Under the pieces are notes generated by a model. It ran no database searches. It was not told where the DNA came from and worked only from the letters and a program-made list of their open reading frames with translations. A DNA stretch of 25,318 nt from positions 1 to 25,318 of IMG/VR virus record IMGVR_UViG_3300046011_007450. The stretch is one strand, 5' to 3'. Shown here in pieces: positions 7,138 to 16,341 of the stretch (its first letter is position 1; every line of letters begins with the position of its first letter). Position numbers and translations under genes: made by a program. Source of the stretch: a virus.

Positions 7138-8770
7138 ACTGATTCGTGGATTGACTGGTAATGCAGTTCAGTCCACTGGTTCATTAGCTGCAGCCAGAAC
7201 AAGAGCTGCTACTCAGACTACTGATCTGATTTCTGAGCAAGTAGATCTTGTTCGGGATGTAGCTGCTGCTAAGCAGATTCAAGTTTCAGCAGAACGCAGT
7301 GCTCAAATGGCTGCGCAGGATCAAGCCATCCAGATTATTTCTGGCAATCGTGGCATGGAAACTCTCAGTAAGCTTCTTGGGGAAACCACTCGAGTTGCTG
7401 ATGAGGTGGTTGGCCTAACTCAAACTGTTCGTAAAGAGCAAGAGACTCGTCTGATCGATGATCCTCTTACCTGGATTAAAGCTCAAGTTGACTGGGACAA
7501 TAACCAGGAGAAACTTCAGGGGGCTGTTAGCCAACTTCAAGTTGTACAAGCGGCTGCTCAAAGTGTGGCATCCCAGATTGGGCAAGTAGGTGAGAAGAGT
7601 AAAGCTCTTGCTCGCACCATTACTCAGGTCGGTATCCAGGCTGAGAATGATCAGATTCGTCTGACCGCTGAAGGGCAGCGAGCGAATCTTGCAATCGAGG
7701 GGATTAAACTAAACCTCGGTGGCGTGGAAGCAGCAGCTAATGCAGATGATAGGATGTTGCAACTTGCAACTTCTATTTATGGAGTTGAAAGAGCCGAAGC
7801 TCAGTTCCAGCTTGGTTTGGAAGCAGCCGAACGAGATCGTGCTCGTGATACTGCTGCGCGCCGGAAAGATGAAGATGAGCGACAATACAACGAAAGAGTA
7901 GTTGCCACAATTCAAGCCGGTCAAAGATCCCGTGGGGTTCTTCCTGAATCTGCTCAGGCCATTAAAGATAAGATCCGCGCAATGGGCGGTGTGATTAAAG
8001 ATGATTATAAAGATCTTTACGACAAGGGAGAAATCTATCTTCGTAGCGGCCAAGCAATTCTAGGATACTCTCCTGGAGAATCTGCAGCCATCCTTTCTAA
8101 GGATCCTACTCTTCTGGAAAACCTTGATGCTAACCAGCGTAAGGTTGCTGATGTTCTGGCAGAGGCTACCAAGGTTCTGGGAGATAAGGCTGTCCGTACC
8201 AAGGAAGGTTTGGATGATGACAAAACTGGAGCTAAGGCTCGCCGCGTAGTTGCAGAGCAGACTAATCAACTCATTCAACAGCAGCTTGCTTTTGTTGGAA
8301 ACAATCCGGATAACCCATTCTATGTGGGCGATCTGAGTGCATACATTGGATCATCGAAAGCTCCTGGAGTTTCTACCTTCCAGAACTATCCGATTACAAA
8401 GTTGGTACTTAATCCTGCCATTGAATCAGGTGTGAGTCTGGCTGATCCGAGTGTTGTCTACAAACTGGCACTAGGTGCAGTTAAAGAAGGTAAGATTACT
8501 TCTATTCAAGCTGCAGCAGATCTTACCAATATCTATACTCGAGCGGGTGCTATTAATAGAGCAGCTACAGATTGGCGTCGCTTTGGTATTTCGCTTCCTC
8601 CGAATGCTGGACAATACAAGGTTAAGATCAACGGAGAGGTTGTCAACTTGACTGACTTTCCATCAGTTGCAAATGCTATGGCTCGACAATTGCGAATTGA
8701 CGCATTTAATGAAAAGTTGAGCCAGCGTAATGTTCCTGCCGGATTCCTTGGTCGAATGAATAAGGAATAA
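7112..8770 (+). CDS. Internal virion/ejection protein, long coiled-coil, 552 aa
   Basis: I choose the ATG at 7112 (MAEPNPVIEL...) because GGAG lies at 7103-7106; the upstream in-frame TTG/GTG codons at 7082-7085 have no ribosome site. The product is very rich in Ala, Gln, Glu and Arg. Long heptad-like helices run from about residue 20 to 290, with a strongly charged stretch (ERDRARDTAARRKDEDERQ) near 250-270 and a more globular C-terminal third. This matches the middle-sized ejection proteins (T7 gp15 type) that stack inside the capsid and then line the channel across the periplasm. It overlaps the 214-aa gene and is two bases from the 1644-aa gene, forming a tight three-gene set. Confidence 0.7.
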   Translation: MAEPNPVIELIRGLTGNAVQSTGSLAAARTRAATQTTDLISEQVDLVRDVAAAKQIQVSAERSAQMAAQDQAIQIISGNRGMETLSKLLGETTRVADEVVGLTQTVRKEQETRLIDDPLTWIKAQVDWDNNQEKLQGAVSQLQVVQAAAQSVASQIGQVGEKSKALARTITQVGIQAENDQIRLTAEGQRANLAIEGIKLNLGGVEAAANADDRMLQLATSIYGVERAEAQFQLGLEAAERDRARDTAARRKDEDERQYNERVVATIQAGQRSRGVLPESAQAIKDKIRAMGGVIKDDYKDLYDKGEIYLRSGQAILGYSPGESAAILSKDPTLLENLDANQRKVADVLAEATKVLGDKAVRTKEGLDDDKTGAKARRVVAEQTNQLIQQQLAFVGNNPDNPFYVGDLSAYIGSSKAPGVSTFQNYPITKLVLNPAIESGVSLADPSVVYKLALGAVKEGKITSIQAAADLTNIYTRAGAINRAATDWRRFGISLPPNAGQYKVKINGEVVNLTDFPSVANAMARQLRIDAFNEKLSQRNVPAGFLGRMNKE

Positions 8771-8772
8771 AA

Positions 8773-11700
8773 ATGAGTGATCTTTTCTCCTTTGTTCGTC
8801 CTCCTCAATCCACCCCTGCACCTGTTGAGGAAGAGGAGGGTGATTCTCCGTCCCTTCCTTTTCAGATTGCGGACCTCCATAACATTTCCAATGGCGGCGT
8901 AAGTTGGACTAATCCACTTAGCTGGGGAGAGAAGTTACAGGATATGGGCCGCTTCATTGCGGTTTCTGGCCTTTCTGGAATCAACTCTTTCTTCAATACC
9001 GCTGCATATGTTGGCCAGTTCTTTGATCCTGGTATCCAGGAACGAGATACTGCGGACTGGATTACAGAACTTGATACGGATCTGGGAAACTATTACCGGA
9101 TCAATCAGGAATCTGCGGATGTTACCGGCTTTATTCTGGGTGCAATTGTTCCTGGGTTGGGAGGCATTCGTGTATTTAATGCAGGCCAGATTGCACTAAA
9201 GACTGCCATTAATACTGGTAAGGTTGGTGGAACTACTGGGCGCGCATTAGGTTTGTTGGTGCCGAAAACTGATGAGTTCATGGATCTTGCCATGAAAGAT
9301 ATCACTGCATCCACCACGACTTTAAATCTGGTGAATGCAAATACCACCAAAGCCATCGGAGCAGGGCTGTGGCAGAATGTGATGGAGGCGGCGGCCTTTG
9401 AAACTATGGTACAAGCTACCATGTTCCGCTCTCCTATTTTGCAGCAGCAAGATGGCTGGGATATCGCACAGAACATTGCAATCGGCGGCCTGTTAGGTGG
9501 TGGCGTTGCAGGAGTTTTTGGTGCAGCCCGTTTGCGTGGTCGGCTTAAGACTGCTATTCGAGAAGAAGAAGTTCTGCGGCGTCCTTTTCAGGAACGTGTG
9601 CAGTTCTCTGTAGCTTCTCCGGATGCTAATCGTTTGATCCAACTCAGCTTTGATTCTGAGATGGCAGCAGTTCCTATTACTCTCAGGGCCGCTGATGGCA
9701 CACTGATTGAGAATAACTTTGCTGCTACCAAAACTTTATATGAACAAAAGATCCAAGCTAATGCTCTAGATCAGCGCACCTCTTGGAATAATCTTTCCAC
9801 AGATTCCCAGCTTGGTAACACTGTTGCCAATCTGATGTCACCTGTGATTAAAGATGGCCGCCTGGTTCCTGGGTTTGCGCAACAAACTTATGAGTCCGCT
9901 TCAGGAGCTGTGAAGATTCTACGTGCAGGTGACCAACATCCTCTGGAACTTGCTCAAGCTAAAGCTCTTGCCAAAGGCGAGCAGGTTGAGAATCCTATTG
10001 CTATCCGTTTCATCAAACTCCAAGGTGATGATTCAGGTGGCGTGTTCGATTCTCCTGGAGCCTATCTTAGTTTTGCTGATCGGTATGCGACACCTGATAA
10101 GGTGCGGGCAGCGATTCGGGAATCTTTTGGATTCAAGCAGAAGTTCGAGGCTACCAATCGTTGGAGCGCTTTGAAACTTAAGGGAGCCAAAGCTGTAGAA
10201 GAAGCTGAAGCTCGCCATATCTGGGCCGCCCGTAGTTCTGGGATGCTGAAAGAGATTCCAGAGAATGCTGTGATTGATCGTCATGATCTTCCTATGCTTC
10301 AGCGAGCATACGCTGATGGTAGGACAGATATCAAAATTGTTTCCGGAGAGGGTCCGACTGTTTCTATTGATCCTGTAACTTCCTTAGAGGAACTCTATAA
10401 GATTATCAAGCAGTCGAAGAATGAGACGATTGAACATTTTGGTCGCTCATTCCTCACCAAGAAGGGTAAGGCTAAGAAAGGAAAAGAGCCTGGGCTGATT
10501 CCTAAAGCTCAAGCTCAGGATGGAGCGATTGGAATTATCGCAGATGTAAGGAAAAACTACCTGGACGGTAATCCTTCCGGCGTAGAGGCTGATGATCTGT
10601 TTGCAATGTCAGCGGCTGGTAGGAAATACCAGAACCAACTCTCAGCTCGCGGCCTTTCTCTGACAACTCCTGAGGCTGCAACTCCTGTGCAGTTCCTTCC
10701 GAAGTACGCGAAGGTAGTCTACGAACAGTCGAAAGATATTGCTGCCCTGAATGAGAATGTTCTTGATGGCATTGCTCATTATGCGGCCATGGAAAAGATC
10801 TATGTTGAATCTGCGCAGCGGGCATCAGCGAAAGTTCTGGGCGGCTGGGCTGAACAACTGCCTGCACTGAAGAAAGATAAGCTTGTAACTGCTACGCGTG
10901 ATGATCCTTCGGCGGGTCTTTTCTCCAACGATTCCTCTGCCTATGGAACTATTGGATCCTCGATGAGCTTTATCGGATCCATTGTTCGAGCAATTAAACA
11001 AGATTTCCGTAAGAATCTAAATGATACACTTGCTCCTGCCATGACTCGGATGGCAGGAAAGACTGAGGCTGTCTTTGAATTTGAAGGTTTGAATCAGAAG
11101 ATCACTCGCACTGGTAAGCAATTCTATCTTCGGGAATCTGAGGATGGTACGCAGGTTCTGATTGATAAGAAACTGGTGAAGAGGAATAAGGCGGGTGAAG
11201 AGGAAATCAATTGGGAAGCAGCCGAAGATGGTGTGAATGCTTTCAACATCCGGAATGTGGAGACTGCTGAATTCATTCGTGCACACATTGCAGCTTCTGG
11301 CCGCAGGACTCAAAACTTCCGAGAGATTCGTGCAGCGCAGGGGAAGGTAGATAACAAGGACCCAGAAGTTTTCCGTCCTATTCGTCCTGACCTTAAACAG
11401 TACGCACACTTCGCATTTGTCAAAGATCCTCGTGTCACTGGCACTGGGCACATGACAATGATTCATGCAGCATCTGAGAAAGAACTCGCTCAGCTTGCTG
11501 AACGTGTGCCGCCACAATACAAGGTGATCTATAAGCGGGACACTGAAGATTACTTCAAAGCTCGCGATGAGTATGATTATCAGCGCACTCTGAATGAGAA
11601 CTATCTAGATTCAGAGCTGGCTAACAATGGCGTGTTCTCGAACTTCTTCCCGAAGTCTGATCCCCAGAAAATCGCTGATGACATTCTCCAGCAACATTAC

Positions 11701-13707
11701 CGTGAATCCGACACTCTGGTTTACGAATCAGTTCGCCTGAATTACGAGCCTCAGTTTGCTCTCCTGGAAGATCTAGGCCGCCAGTATTCTCTGGTGGAGA
11801 CATCTAAGTTCGCCTCCCGCGCGGACATGATTGAAGCACAATCTAAGAATCCGTACTTCAATCAGATTAAGACAGCTCTGGATATTTCCAAGATCAATGA
11901 GCACCCACTAGTCTATGGAGCTAATAAGCTTCTGGATACTGCGGTGTCTAAAGCCTGGGCATCCATTACTCGTACATTCGATGAGATTAAATCTCCAGGC
12001 GAGCTTGATAAGATCAATGCACTTACGGCGGAGTATGGTATTCAGCCAGCTTACTATGATGCTGCAATGCAGGCACTTGTAAATCATACAGCGCCGCGTG
12101 GAGCATTGACTCGCTTTGTTCGTGGAGCCAATGCAATTCTCTCGCGATTCACTCTGGGCCTGGATCCTCTTAACGCACTGAACAACGTTATTGGATCTAA
12201 TGTCCTGCGTGGAACTGAGATGGGATTGTTGACTCGTGCGATTCGAGAGGGTAATCAAGCAGTTGCTGGTGATCTGTCAGCTCTTGCTAAGATCAAGCTT
12301 CCCGGCGTAGAAGCTGAAGTTCTCTCTCCCACGAAACTTTTGGCTCAGGCAATTACGAATTTCTGGAAAGATGCTAAGCAGCCGGGGCAGCAATATGGTC
12401 CGCTCATGGCTAAGTACCGTGATATGCAGATCATTAAAGATCGTGCAGAGCAGCTTAAAATGCTGGTAGATGATTTCACCCTGAAAGGAACTGAGTCTGC
12501 CGCTGAACTTGATACTCGGATGGCACGCGGATTTGCTCGTGCTAAAGAGCTTACATCTGAGAAACTCGACACCGCAGAGAAGCTGACTGGTAATACTTTC
12601 GCAGAAGAGTTTAACCGATTCATTTCTGCGAATGTGATGGATCAGATTACATCCATTGCAGTAAAACACGGATTGATGGATGATGCGACTGCTCGTACTT
12701 ATATTAATACATTCGTGAATCGAGTGGAAGGGAACATTGTTGCTAGCCAGCGGCCCCTGATTTTCCAGGGTCCAATTGGTCAGGCAATCTCGCTCTTCCA
12801 ATCTTATCAATTCAACCTTATCCAACAGCTTCTTCGTTTTACTGCAGAGGGTAAAGCGAAAGATCTTGCTATGTTGGCTGGCCTGCAAAGTACGCTATAT
12901 GGGTACCAATCTCTCCCGGGATTCCAGGCAATCAATGTCCACATCATTGGACAGCTCGGCGGGAATGATGCGCACAAGGATTTGTACGATATCACATATG
13001 GAGCAGTTGGAAGAACTGCAGGAGATTTCATCCTCTATGGAATTCCCTCAACCCTTCTCGATACCAACATCTACTCTCGCGGCGATGTCAATCCACGACA
13101 TCTGACTATTCTTCCTACCAGCCTTCAGGAAACTCCGATCGTTGCTGGTTGGGGAAAGTTCTTTGGTTCGATCTACGAGACATCTAAAAGAATTGCAGGC
13201 GGTGGAAATGTGTGGGAGACTTTCCTGCAAGGTGTGGAACACAATGGTATCAATCGCCCGCTAGCAGGACTGGCTCAAACTGTGCAAGCCTTTGGGCCTG
13301 AAGGCATGGCTTATTCCACATCTAACAAGGGAACTATCCTCTATCAAAATGATTTGATGAGTCTTGCTACACTTACACGTCTTGCTGGCGGTAGGCCAAT
13401 GGACGAAGCAATTGTGAACGATGCTTTGTTTCGAGTGAGAACTTACGAAGCAAGGCGCCGGGAAAAATTGCTGAGTCTGGGAGAAAAAGTTAAGGGCACT
13501 CTCATTCAAGGAAATCAACCAACTGAAGAACAGATCAATCAGTTTGCTGAAGAGTATGCAAAACTCGGCGGCAAGCAGAAACAGTTCAACAAGTGGATGA
13601 TGGAAATGTATAAGAATGCAAACACGGCGCAGGCTGAGAAGCTTGCAGAATCTTTAAACAATCCGTACTCTTATAAGATTCAGCTTCTTATGGGAGGAGG
13701 CGAGTAA
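8773..13707 (+). CDS. Giant internal virion/ejection protein, 1644 aa
   Basis: This is the largest gene in the window, with AAGGA just before the ATG. Residues 1-35 are proline/acidic-rich. Two Gly/Ala-rich hydrophobic segments follow at about 116-141 (VTGFILGAIVPGLGGIRV) and 230-252 (IAIGGLLGGGVAGVFG). The remainder is mostly helical and charged. Size, position after the other two ejection genes and the membrane-like segments fit a T7 gp16-type protein that enters the cell first and helps draw in the DNA. I do not see the N-terminal lytic transglycosylase region (catalytic Glu-Ser block) expected of T7 gp16, so wall cleavage must come from another part or another protein. Some relatives carry other embedded enzymes; none is recognised here. 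Confidence 0.72.
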   Translation: MSDLFSFVRPPQSTPAPVEEEEGDSPSLPFQIADLHNISNGGVSWTNPLSWGEKLQDMGRFIAVSGLSGINSFFNTAAYVGQFFDPGIQERDTADWITELDTDLGNYYRINQESADVTGFILGAIVPGLGGIRVFNAGQIALKTAINTGKVGGTTGRALGLLVPKTDEFMDLAMKDITASTTTLNLVNANTTKAIGAGLWQNVMEAAAFETMVQATMFRSPILQQQDGWDIAQNIAIGGLLGGGVAGVFGAARLRGRLKTAIREEEVLRRPFQERVQFSVASPDANRLIQLSFDSEMAAVPITLRAADGTLIENNFAATKTLYEQKIQANALDQRTSWNNLSTDSQLGNTVANLMSPVIKDGRLVPGFAQQTYESASGAVKILRAGDQHPLELAQAKALAKGEQVENPIAIRFIKLQGDDSGGVFDSPGAYLSFADRYATPDKVRAAIRESFGFKQKFEATNRWSALKLKGAKAVEEAEARHIWAARSSGMLKEIPENAVIDRHDLPMLQRAYADGRTDIKIVSGEGPTVSIDPVTSLEELYKIIKQSKNETIEHFGRSFLTKKGKAKKGKEPGLIPKAQAQDGAIGIIADVRKNYLDGNPSGVEADDLFAMSAAGRKYQNQLSARGLSLTTPEAATPVQFLPKYAKVVYEQSKDIAALNENVLDGIAHYAAMEKIYVESAQRASAKVLGGWAEQLPALKKDKLVTATRDDPSAGLFSNDSSAYGTIGSSMSFIGSIVRAIKQDFRKNLNDTLAPAMTRMAGKTEAVFEFEGLNQKITRTGKQFYLRESEDGTQVLIDKKLVKRNKAGEEEINWEAAEDGVNAFNIRNVETAEFIRAHIAASGRRTQNFREIRAAQGKVDNKDPEVFRPIRPDLKQYAHFAFVKDPRVTGTGHMTMIHAASEKELAQLAERVPPQYKVIYKRDTEDYFKARDEYDYQRTLNENYLDSELANNGVFSNFFPKSDPQKIADDILQQHYRESDTLVYESVRLNYEPQFALLEDLGRQYSLVETSKFASRADMIEAQSKNPYFNQIKTALDISKINEHPLVYGANKLLDTAVSKAWASITRTFDEIKSPGELDKINALTAEYGIQPAYYDAAMQALVNHTAPRGALTRFVRGANAILSRFTLGLDPLNALNNVIGSNVLRGTEMGLLTRAIREGNQAVAGDLSALAKIKLPGVEAEVLSPTKLLAQAITNFWKDAKQPGQQYGPLMAKYRDMQIIKDRAEQLKMLVDDFTLKGTESAAELDTRMARGFARAKELTSEKLDTAEKLTGNTFAEEFNRFISANVMDQITSIAVKHGLMDDATARTYINTFVNRVEGNIVASQRPLIFQGPIGQAISLFQSYQFNLIQQLLRFTAEGKAKDLAMLAGLQSTLYGYQSLPGFQAINVHIIGQLGGNDAHKDLYDITYGAVGRTAGDFILYGIPSTLLDTNIYSRGDVNPRHLTILPTSLQETPIVAGWGKFFGSIYETSKRIAGGGNVWETFLQGVEHNGINRPLAGLAQTVQAFGPEGMAYSTSNKGTILYQNDLMSLATLTRLAGGRPMDEAIVNDALFRVRTYEARRREKLLSLGEKVKGTLIQGNQPTEEQINQFAEEYAKLGGKQKQFNKWMMEMYKNANTAQAEKLAESLNNPYSYKIQLLMGGGE

Positions 13708-14960
13708 TGCCCTCTACCTCAGTAGTAGAAACAAATACAGGGCGAGTCATTAATGTAGACCAGGTTCATCCTAACCTGCCACTACTGTATGATGAAGTCC
13801 TAGGTACTTGGCATCCTCAGCTTGGCGTTGAGGGTATTGCTAAGTCTGCTAACTATGTTTGGGATACTGGATCACTTAGCTGGGTTGTAATGACTCAGCC
13901 TAGCGGAGGAGGTGGAGGAGGGGGTGGAGGAGCTGTAACTGTAGCTAATGGAGCTGACGTAGCTCTTGGATCTACTACAGATACTGCTGTAACTTCTGAT
14001 GCCGCTGGAACTGTTTCAGGAAAACTTCGTGGTCTAGTGGCTATCTTAGCTGATGTTTGGGATAATGCAAATAATCTTCTCCGTATTGGTGGTACAGTAT
14101 CTGTAGATAACTTTCCGGCGAGCCAAACAGTCAATGGTACCGTAGCAATCTCTAATCTGGCTGGATCACCTATTGCAGGAAAACAAGTGTTTGTCTACAA
14201 AGTAGGTACAGCTCCTGAAGCTGCTGGCGTATTTTATTGCTGGGCTAAAGATACAGGAAGTCCTGGAGCTTGGGCACCTGGAACTCCTGGATTAAATGGG
14301 CGAGCCACTGATGGAACTCTTGCAGCGGATGCTGGGTGTTTGCGCATTCCGAATCCTACGCTCGGAGGAAACTATCTTTCTCAGTGCTCTCTTGGAACTA
14401 CAGTAGCTTGCTTTCTTAACATCTTCGATTTTGTCTGGGTTAATAGTGGTCTGGTAGTAACTACTACAACTGCCCAAGCTATTACCAGTGTAGCTTTTCC
14501 TGCACGGGATGCAGCAGGCACCGCGAATGGACAAGGTTTTGGTATTGGTATCCTTGTTACCACAGCCACAACCAATGCAGCCGCAATTGCTACAATCACA
14601 ATTAACTACACGAACCAAGCAGGAACTCCTGGACGTACCGCCACCATTTCCTCTTTCCCTGCAACTGCTGTAATTGGTACTGTTGTTCTTGCTCAGCTTC
14701 AGGCAGGAGATACTGGAGTTCGTAGTATTCAAGGTGTGACACTTGGTACTAGTTTAGTGGCGGGAGCAATTTCACTTTTTGTGTATAGTGGAATTATCTC
14801 CCAAAGTTCTGCCACTCCTAATGCTGGCGGACCTGCTCTTACTAATGTGCTTGATCCTGGACCAAGACTTTACAACGGAGTTTGTTTGCTTCCTGTAGGA
14901 TTGATGTCAGGAACTGTAGCAACTACTCTTGTTGGAACAATCATTGCAACGGAGCGATAA
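13707..14960 (+). CDS. Virion/tail appendage protein with a nine-glycine linker, 417 aa
   Basis: Residues 1-65 form a small N-terminal domain with several Trp and Tyr (YVWDTGSLSWVVMTQPS). It is joined by Gly67-Gly75 (coded at 13905-13931 by mixed GGA/GGT/GGG codons) to a beta-rich body. The body opens AVTVANGADVALGSTTDTAV and includes VSGKLRGLVAILADVWD, a pattern common in phage and prophage virion proteins. The last 240 residues are Gly/Thr/Ala-rich strands. The start overlaps the ejection gene stop by one base (TAATG), with GGAGGAGG just upstream. It opens the second adhesin block. Its exact location on the virion is not shown by the sequence. Confidence 0.65.
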   Translation: MPSTSVVETNTGRVINVDQVHPNLPLLYDEVLGTWHPQLGVEGIAKSANYVWDTGSLSWVVMTQPSGGGGGGGGGAVTVANGADVALGSTTDTAVTSDAAGTVSGKLRGLVAILADVWDNANNLLRIGGTVSVDNFPASQTVNGTVAISNLAGSPIAGKQVFVYKVGTAPEAAGVFYCWAKDTGSPGAWAPGTPGLNGRATDGTLAADAGCLRIPNPTLGGNYLSQCSLGTTVACFLNIFDFVWVNSGLVVTTTTAQAITSVAFPARDAAGTANGQGFGIGILVTTATTNAAAIATITINYTNQAGTPGRTATISSFPATAVIGTVVLAQLQAGDTGVRSIQGVTLGTSLVAGAISLFVYSGIISQSSATPNAGGPALTNVLDPGPRLYNGVCLLPVGLMSGTVATTLVGTIIATER

Positions 14961-14961
14961 C

Positions 14962-15198
14962 ATGAAATCTCACGTAGTTGTTATTTCTCGTAAGTGGGCA
15001 GCTCCTGAAATCTCAGTCACTGTGACAAATAAAGAGATTGGAATGGAGATGTCTTTAGAGCAATTCATTGAGAGTGTGGTGAGCGAAGTAGGTAATCCCG
15101 CTCTATTGCTTACTAGATCTGCACTGGCCGCTAAGGTAAGTCAGGCAGTAGATAAAGTTGTAGCGGAAATGAAAGACGCTACGAAACACGCTGTTTAA
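14962..15198 (+). CDS. Small unknown protein, 78 aa
   Basis: The ATG at 14962 is chosen because GGAG (14951-14954) lies at correct spacing. An upstream in-frame start near 14929 would overlap the previous gene without a ribosome site. The product begins with a beta-like segment (MKSHVVVISRKWAAPEISVT) and continues as acidic, amphipathic helix (SLEQFIESVVSEVGN and VSQAVDKVVAEMKDATK). No motif or membrane segment is seen. It lies one base after the Gly-linker protein's stop and 17 bases before the 101-aa gene. A small accessory or connector for the adhesin block is possible, but this is inference. Confidence 0.6.
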   Translation: MKSHVVVISRKWAAPEISVTVTNKEIGMEMSLEQFIESVVSEVGNPALLLTRSALAAKVSQAVDKVVAEMKDATKHAV

Positions 15199-15215
15199 CT
15201 TGATAGGAGTTTATC

Positions 15216-15521
15216 ATGGGACCTAGTTTAGAGATTTCTTTTGTTCCTAACGAAGGTGGCAGATCTGAACTTGTAGCTGTGACTACTACTTCAGCCCAAT
15301 CCACTGTATTGTATACAAGTAATGATGGGTATGTAAATCTCATTTCTACTATCGATTGCTTTATGCGTATGGGTGTTAATCCCACTGCACTTAGTACCGG
15401 AGTGGATCAATTCATTCCTGCAGGTAATCTGCTGAGAACAGGTCCGGTGCCAGAAGGTTTTAAGCTTGCCTTTATTGCAGCCTCCGGATCAGGCACTGTG
15501 TATATTACAAAGGAGAGTTAA
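15216..15521 (+). CDS. Small beta-rich virion protein candidate, 101 aa
   Basis: AGGAG at 15205-15209 gives a clear start at 15216. The sequence is dominated by short strands with Thr/Ser/Val and tight turns (VAVTTTSAQSTVLYTSNDGY, then VDQFIPAGNLLRTGPVPEGF, then a final GSGTVYITKES). This resembles small jelly-roll or sandwich proteins that decorate phage tails or heads. The pattern 'dqfIPAg...rt.pVp.G.klaFia..gsGtVyIT' looks like a defined domain, but I cannot name its family. It stops one base before the C1q-like gene starts, suggesting joint expression. Confidence 0.62.
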   Translation: MGPSLEISFVPNEGGRSELVAVTTTSAQSTVLYTSNDGYVNLISTIDCFMRMGVNPTALSTGVDQFIPAGNLLRTGPVPEGFKLAFIAASGSGTVYITKES

Positions 15522-15522
15522 T

Positions 15523-16341
15523 ATGATTGGGCTTGCACGCAATCAATTCATTCAGGGGGCGAGTTTGCCTTTTGATTCTTCTTGGGTAAACTTTGTCCAG
15601 TCTGGGTTTATTCTTCCTACTAGTGGCACAATCGCATCTCGGCCTGCAATGACTGCAGGAGTTGCTTATATTGAAGGGGCTAAAGTATCCCTCTCGGCTG
15701 TGCCTTTAGTTCTTACAGCTTCCAGAGATAACTACATCGATATTAATCGTTTTGGTGCAGTGACTGTCAGCCCAGTAGTTATTGCTGCTACTGCGCCGGC
15801 CATCCCAGTTAATGCTATGCGGATTGGCTTTGTCACAACTAACGCCACCAACGTTACTGGATCAACATCTAATGCCTTTGATAATCAAGGCAACTGGATG
15901 GCCAACACTAGTAGAGCCCAGGCCTGTAGACTTCGTAGCAATACTTTACAAGGATCTGGGGGTGCAGAAATCTCAGTCAATTTTCCGGATGCAGATGTTT
16001 TTGATAATGCAGGACTTCATGACCCTGTAACGAACAATAGCCGAATTACCTTTCCTGCACCCGGAGTTTATTTTTTATCTTGCGCAATTGCATTTAGTGC
16101 TCCTCAAACTCCTTTGTCTTCGTTCTCTTTGTATCTTCGCCTGAATGGAGCTACAGAGGAAACAACTTTTCCTCAAGACTCTAGAGGAACTGCGGGAGCT
16201 GTTATCAATATGCAGACTTCTGGATTTGTGGTAGTGCCACCTTCCTCCGTTCCTCAGTATGCAGAGTTCCGCTTCATTCCTAACGGAGTTGCCACTGCTA
16301 CCTTAGCAGCGGCTTGGCTTCAATGTGTTAGGGTAGCTTAA
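15523..16341 (+). CDS. Adhesin with C-terminal C1q-like jelly-roll domain, 272 aa
   Basis: The ATG at 15523 follows AGGAG (15511-15515); an in-frame start further upstream would lie inside the previous gene. Residues about 45-110 match a common phage fibre module ('AG.AYIEG..V....', DNYIDINRFG). Residues about 131-271 follow the C1q/TNF-like jelly-roll pattern: ACRLRSN, F-x-D-x-D-x-F-D-x-x-G-L-H-D, then NNSRITFPAPGVYFLSC, SLYLRLNGA, and a final hydrophobic strand (AAAWLQCVRV). C1q domains trimerise and are used by phage adhesins to bind surface glycans. The stop overlaps the next gene by one base, linking it directly with the glycosidase-like protein. Confidence 0.75.
   Translation: MIGLARNQFIQGASLPFDSSWVNFVQSGFILPTSGTIASRPAMTAGVAYIEGAKVSLSAVPLVLTASRDNYIDINRFGAVTVSPVVIAATAPAIPVNAMRIGFVTTNATNVTGSTSNAFDNQGNWMANTSRAQACRLRSNTLQGSGGAEISVNFPDADVFDNAGLHDPVTNNSRITFPAPGVYFLSCAIAFSAPQTPLSSFSLYLRLNGATEETTFPQDSRGTAGAVINMQTSGFVVVPPSSVPQYAEFRFIPNGVATATLAAAWLQCVRVA

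Noticed and set aside
11017-11517. 166-codon open frame on the - strand
   Set aside because: It also lies wholly inside the giant ejection gene with shadow-like composition and no neighbours on that strand.
12277-12888. 203-codon open frame on the - strand
   Set aside because: It is antisense to the giant ejection gene, has no ribosome site, and its product is Ser/Cys/Leu-rich as expected of a shadow frame.
15466-15522. Longer start for the C1q-like protein
   Set aside because: The added residues lie inside the 101-aa gene and the ATG at 15523 has AGGAG upstream.
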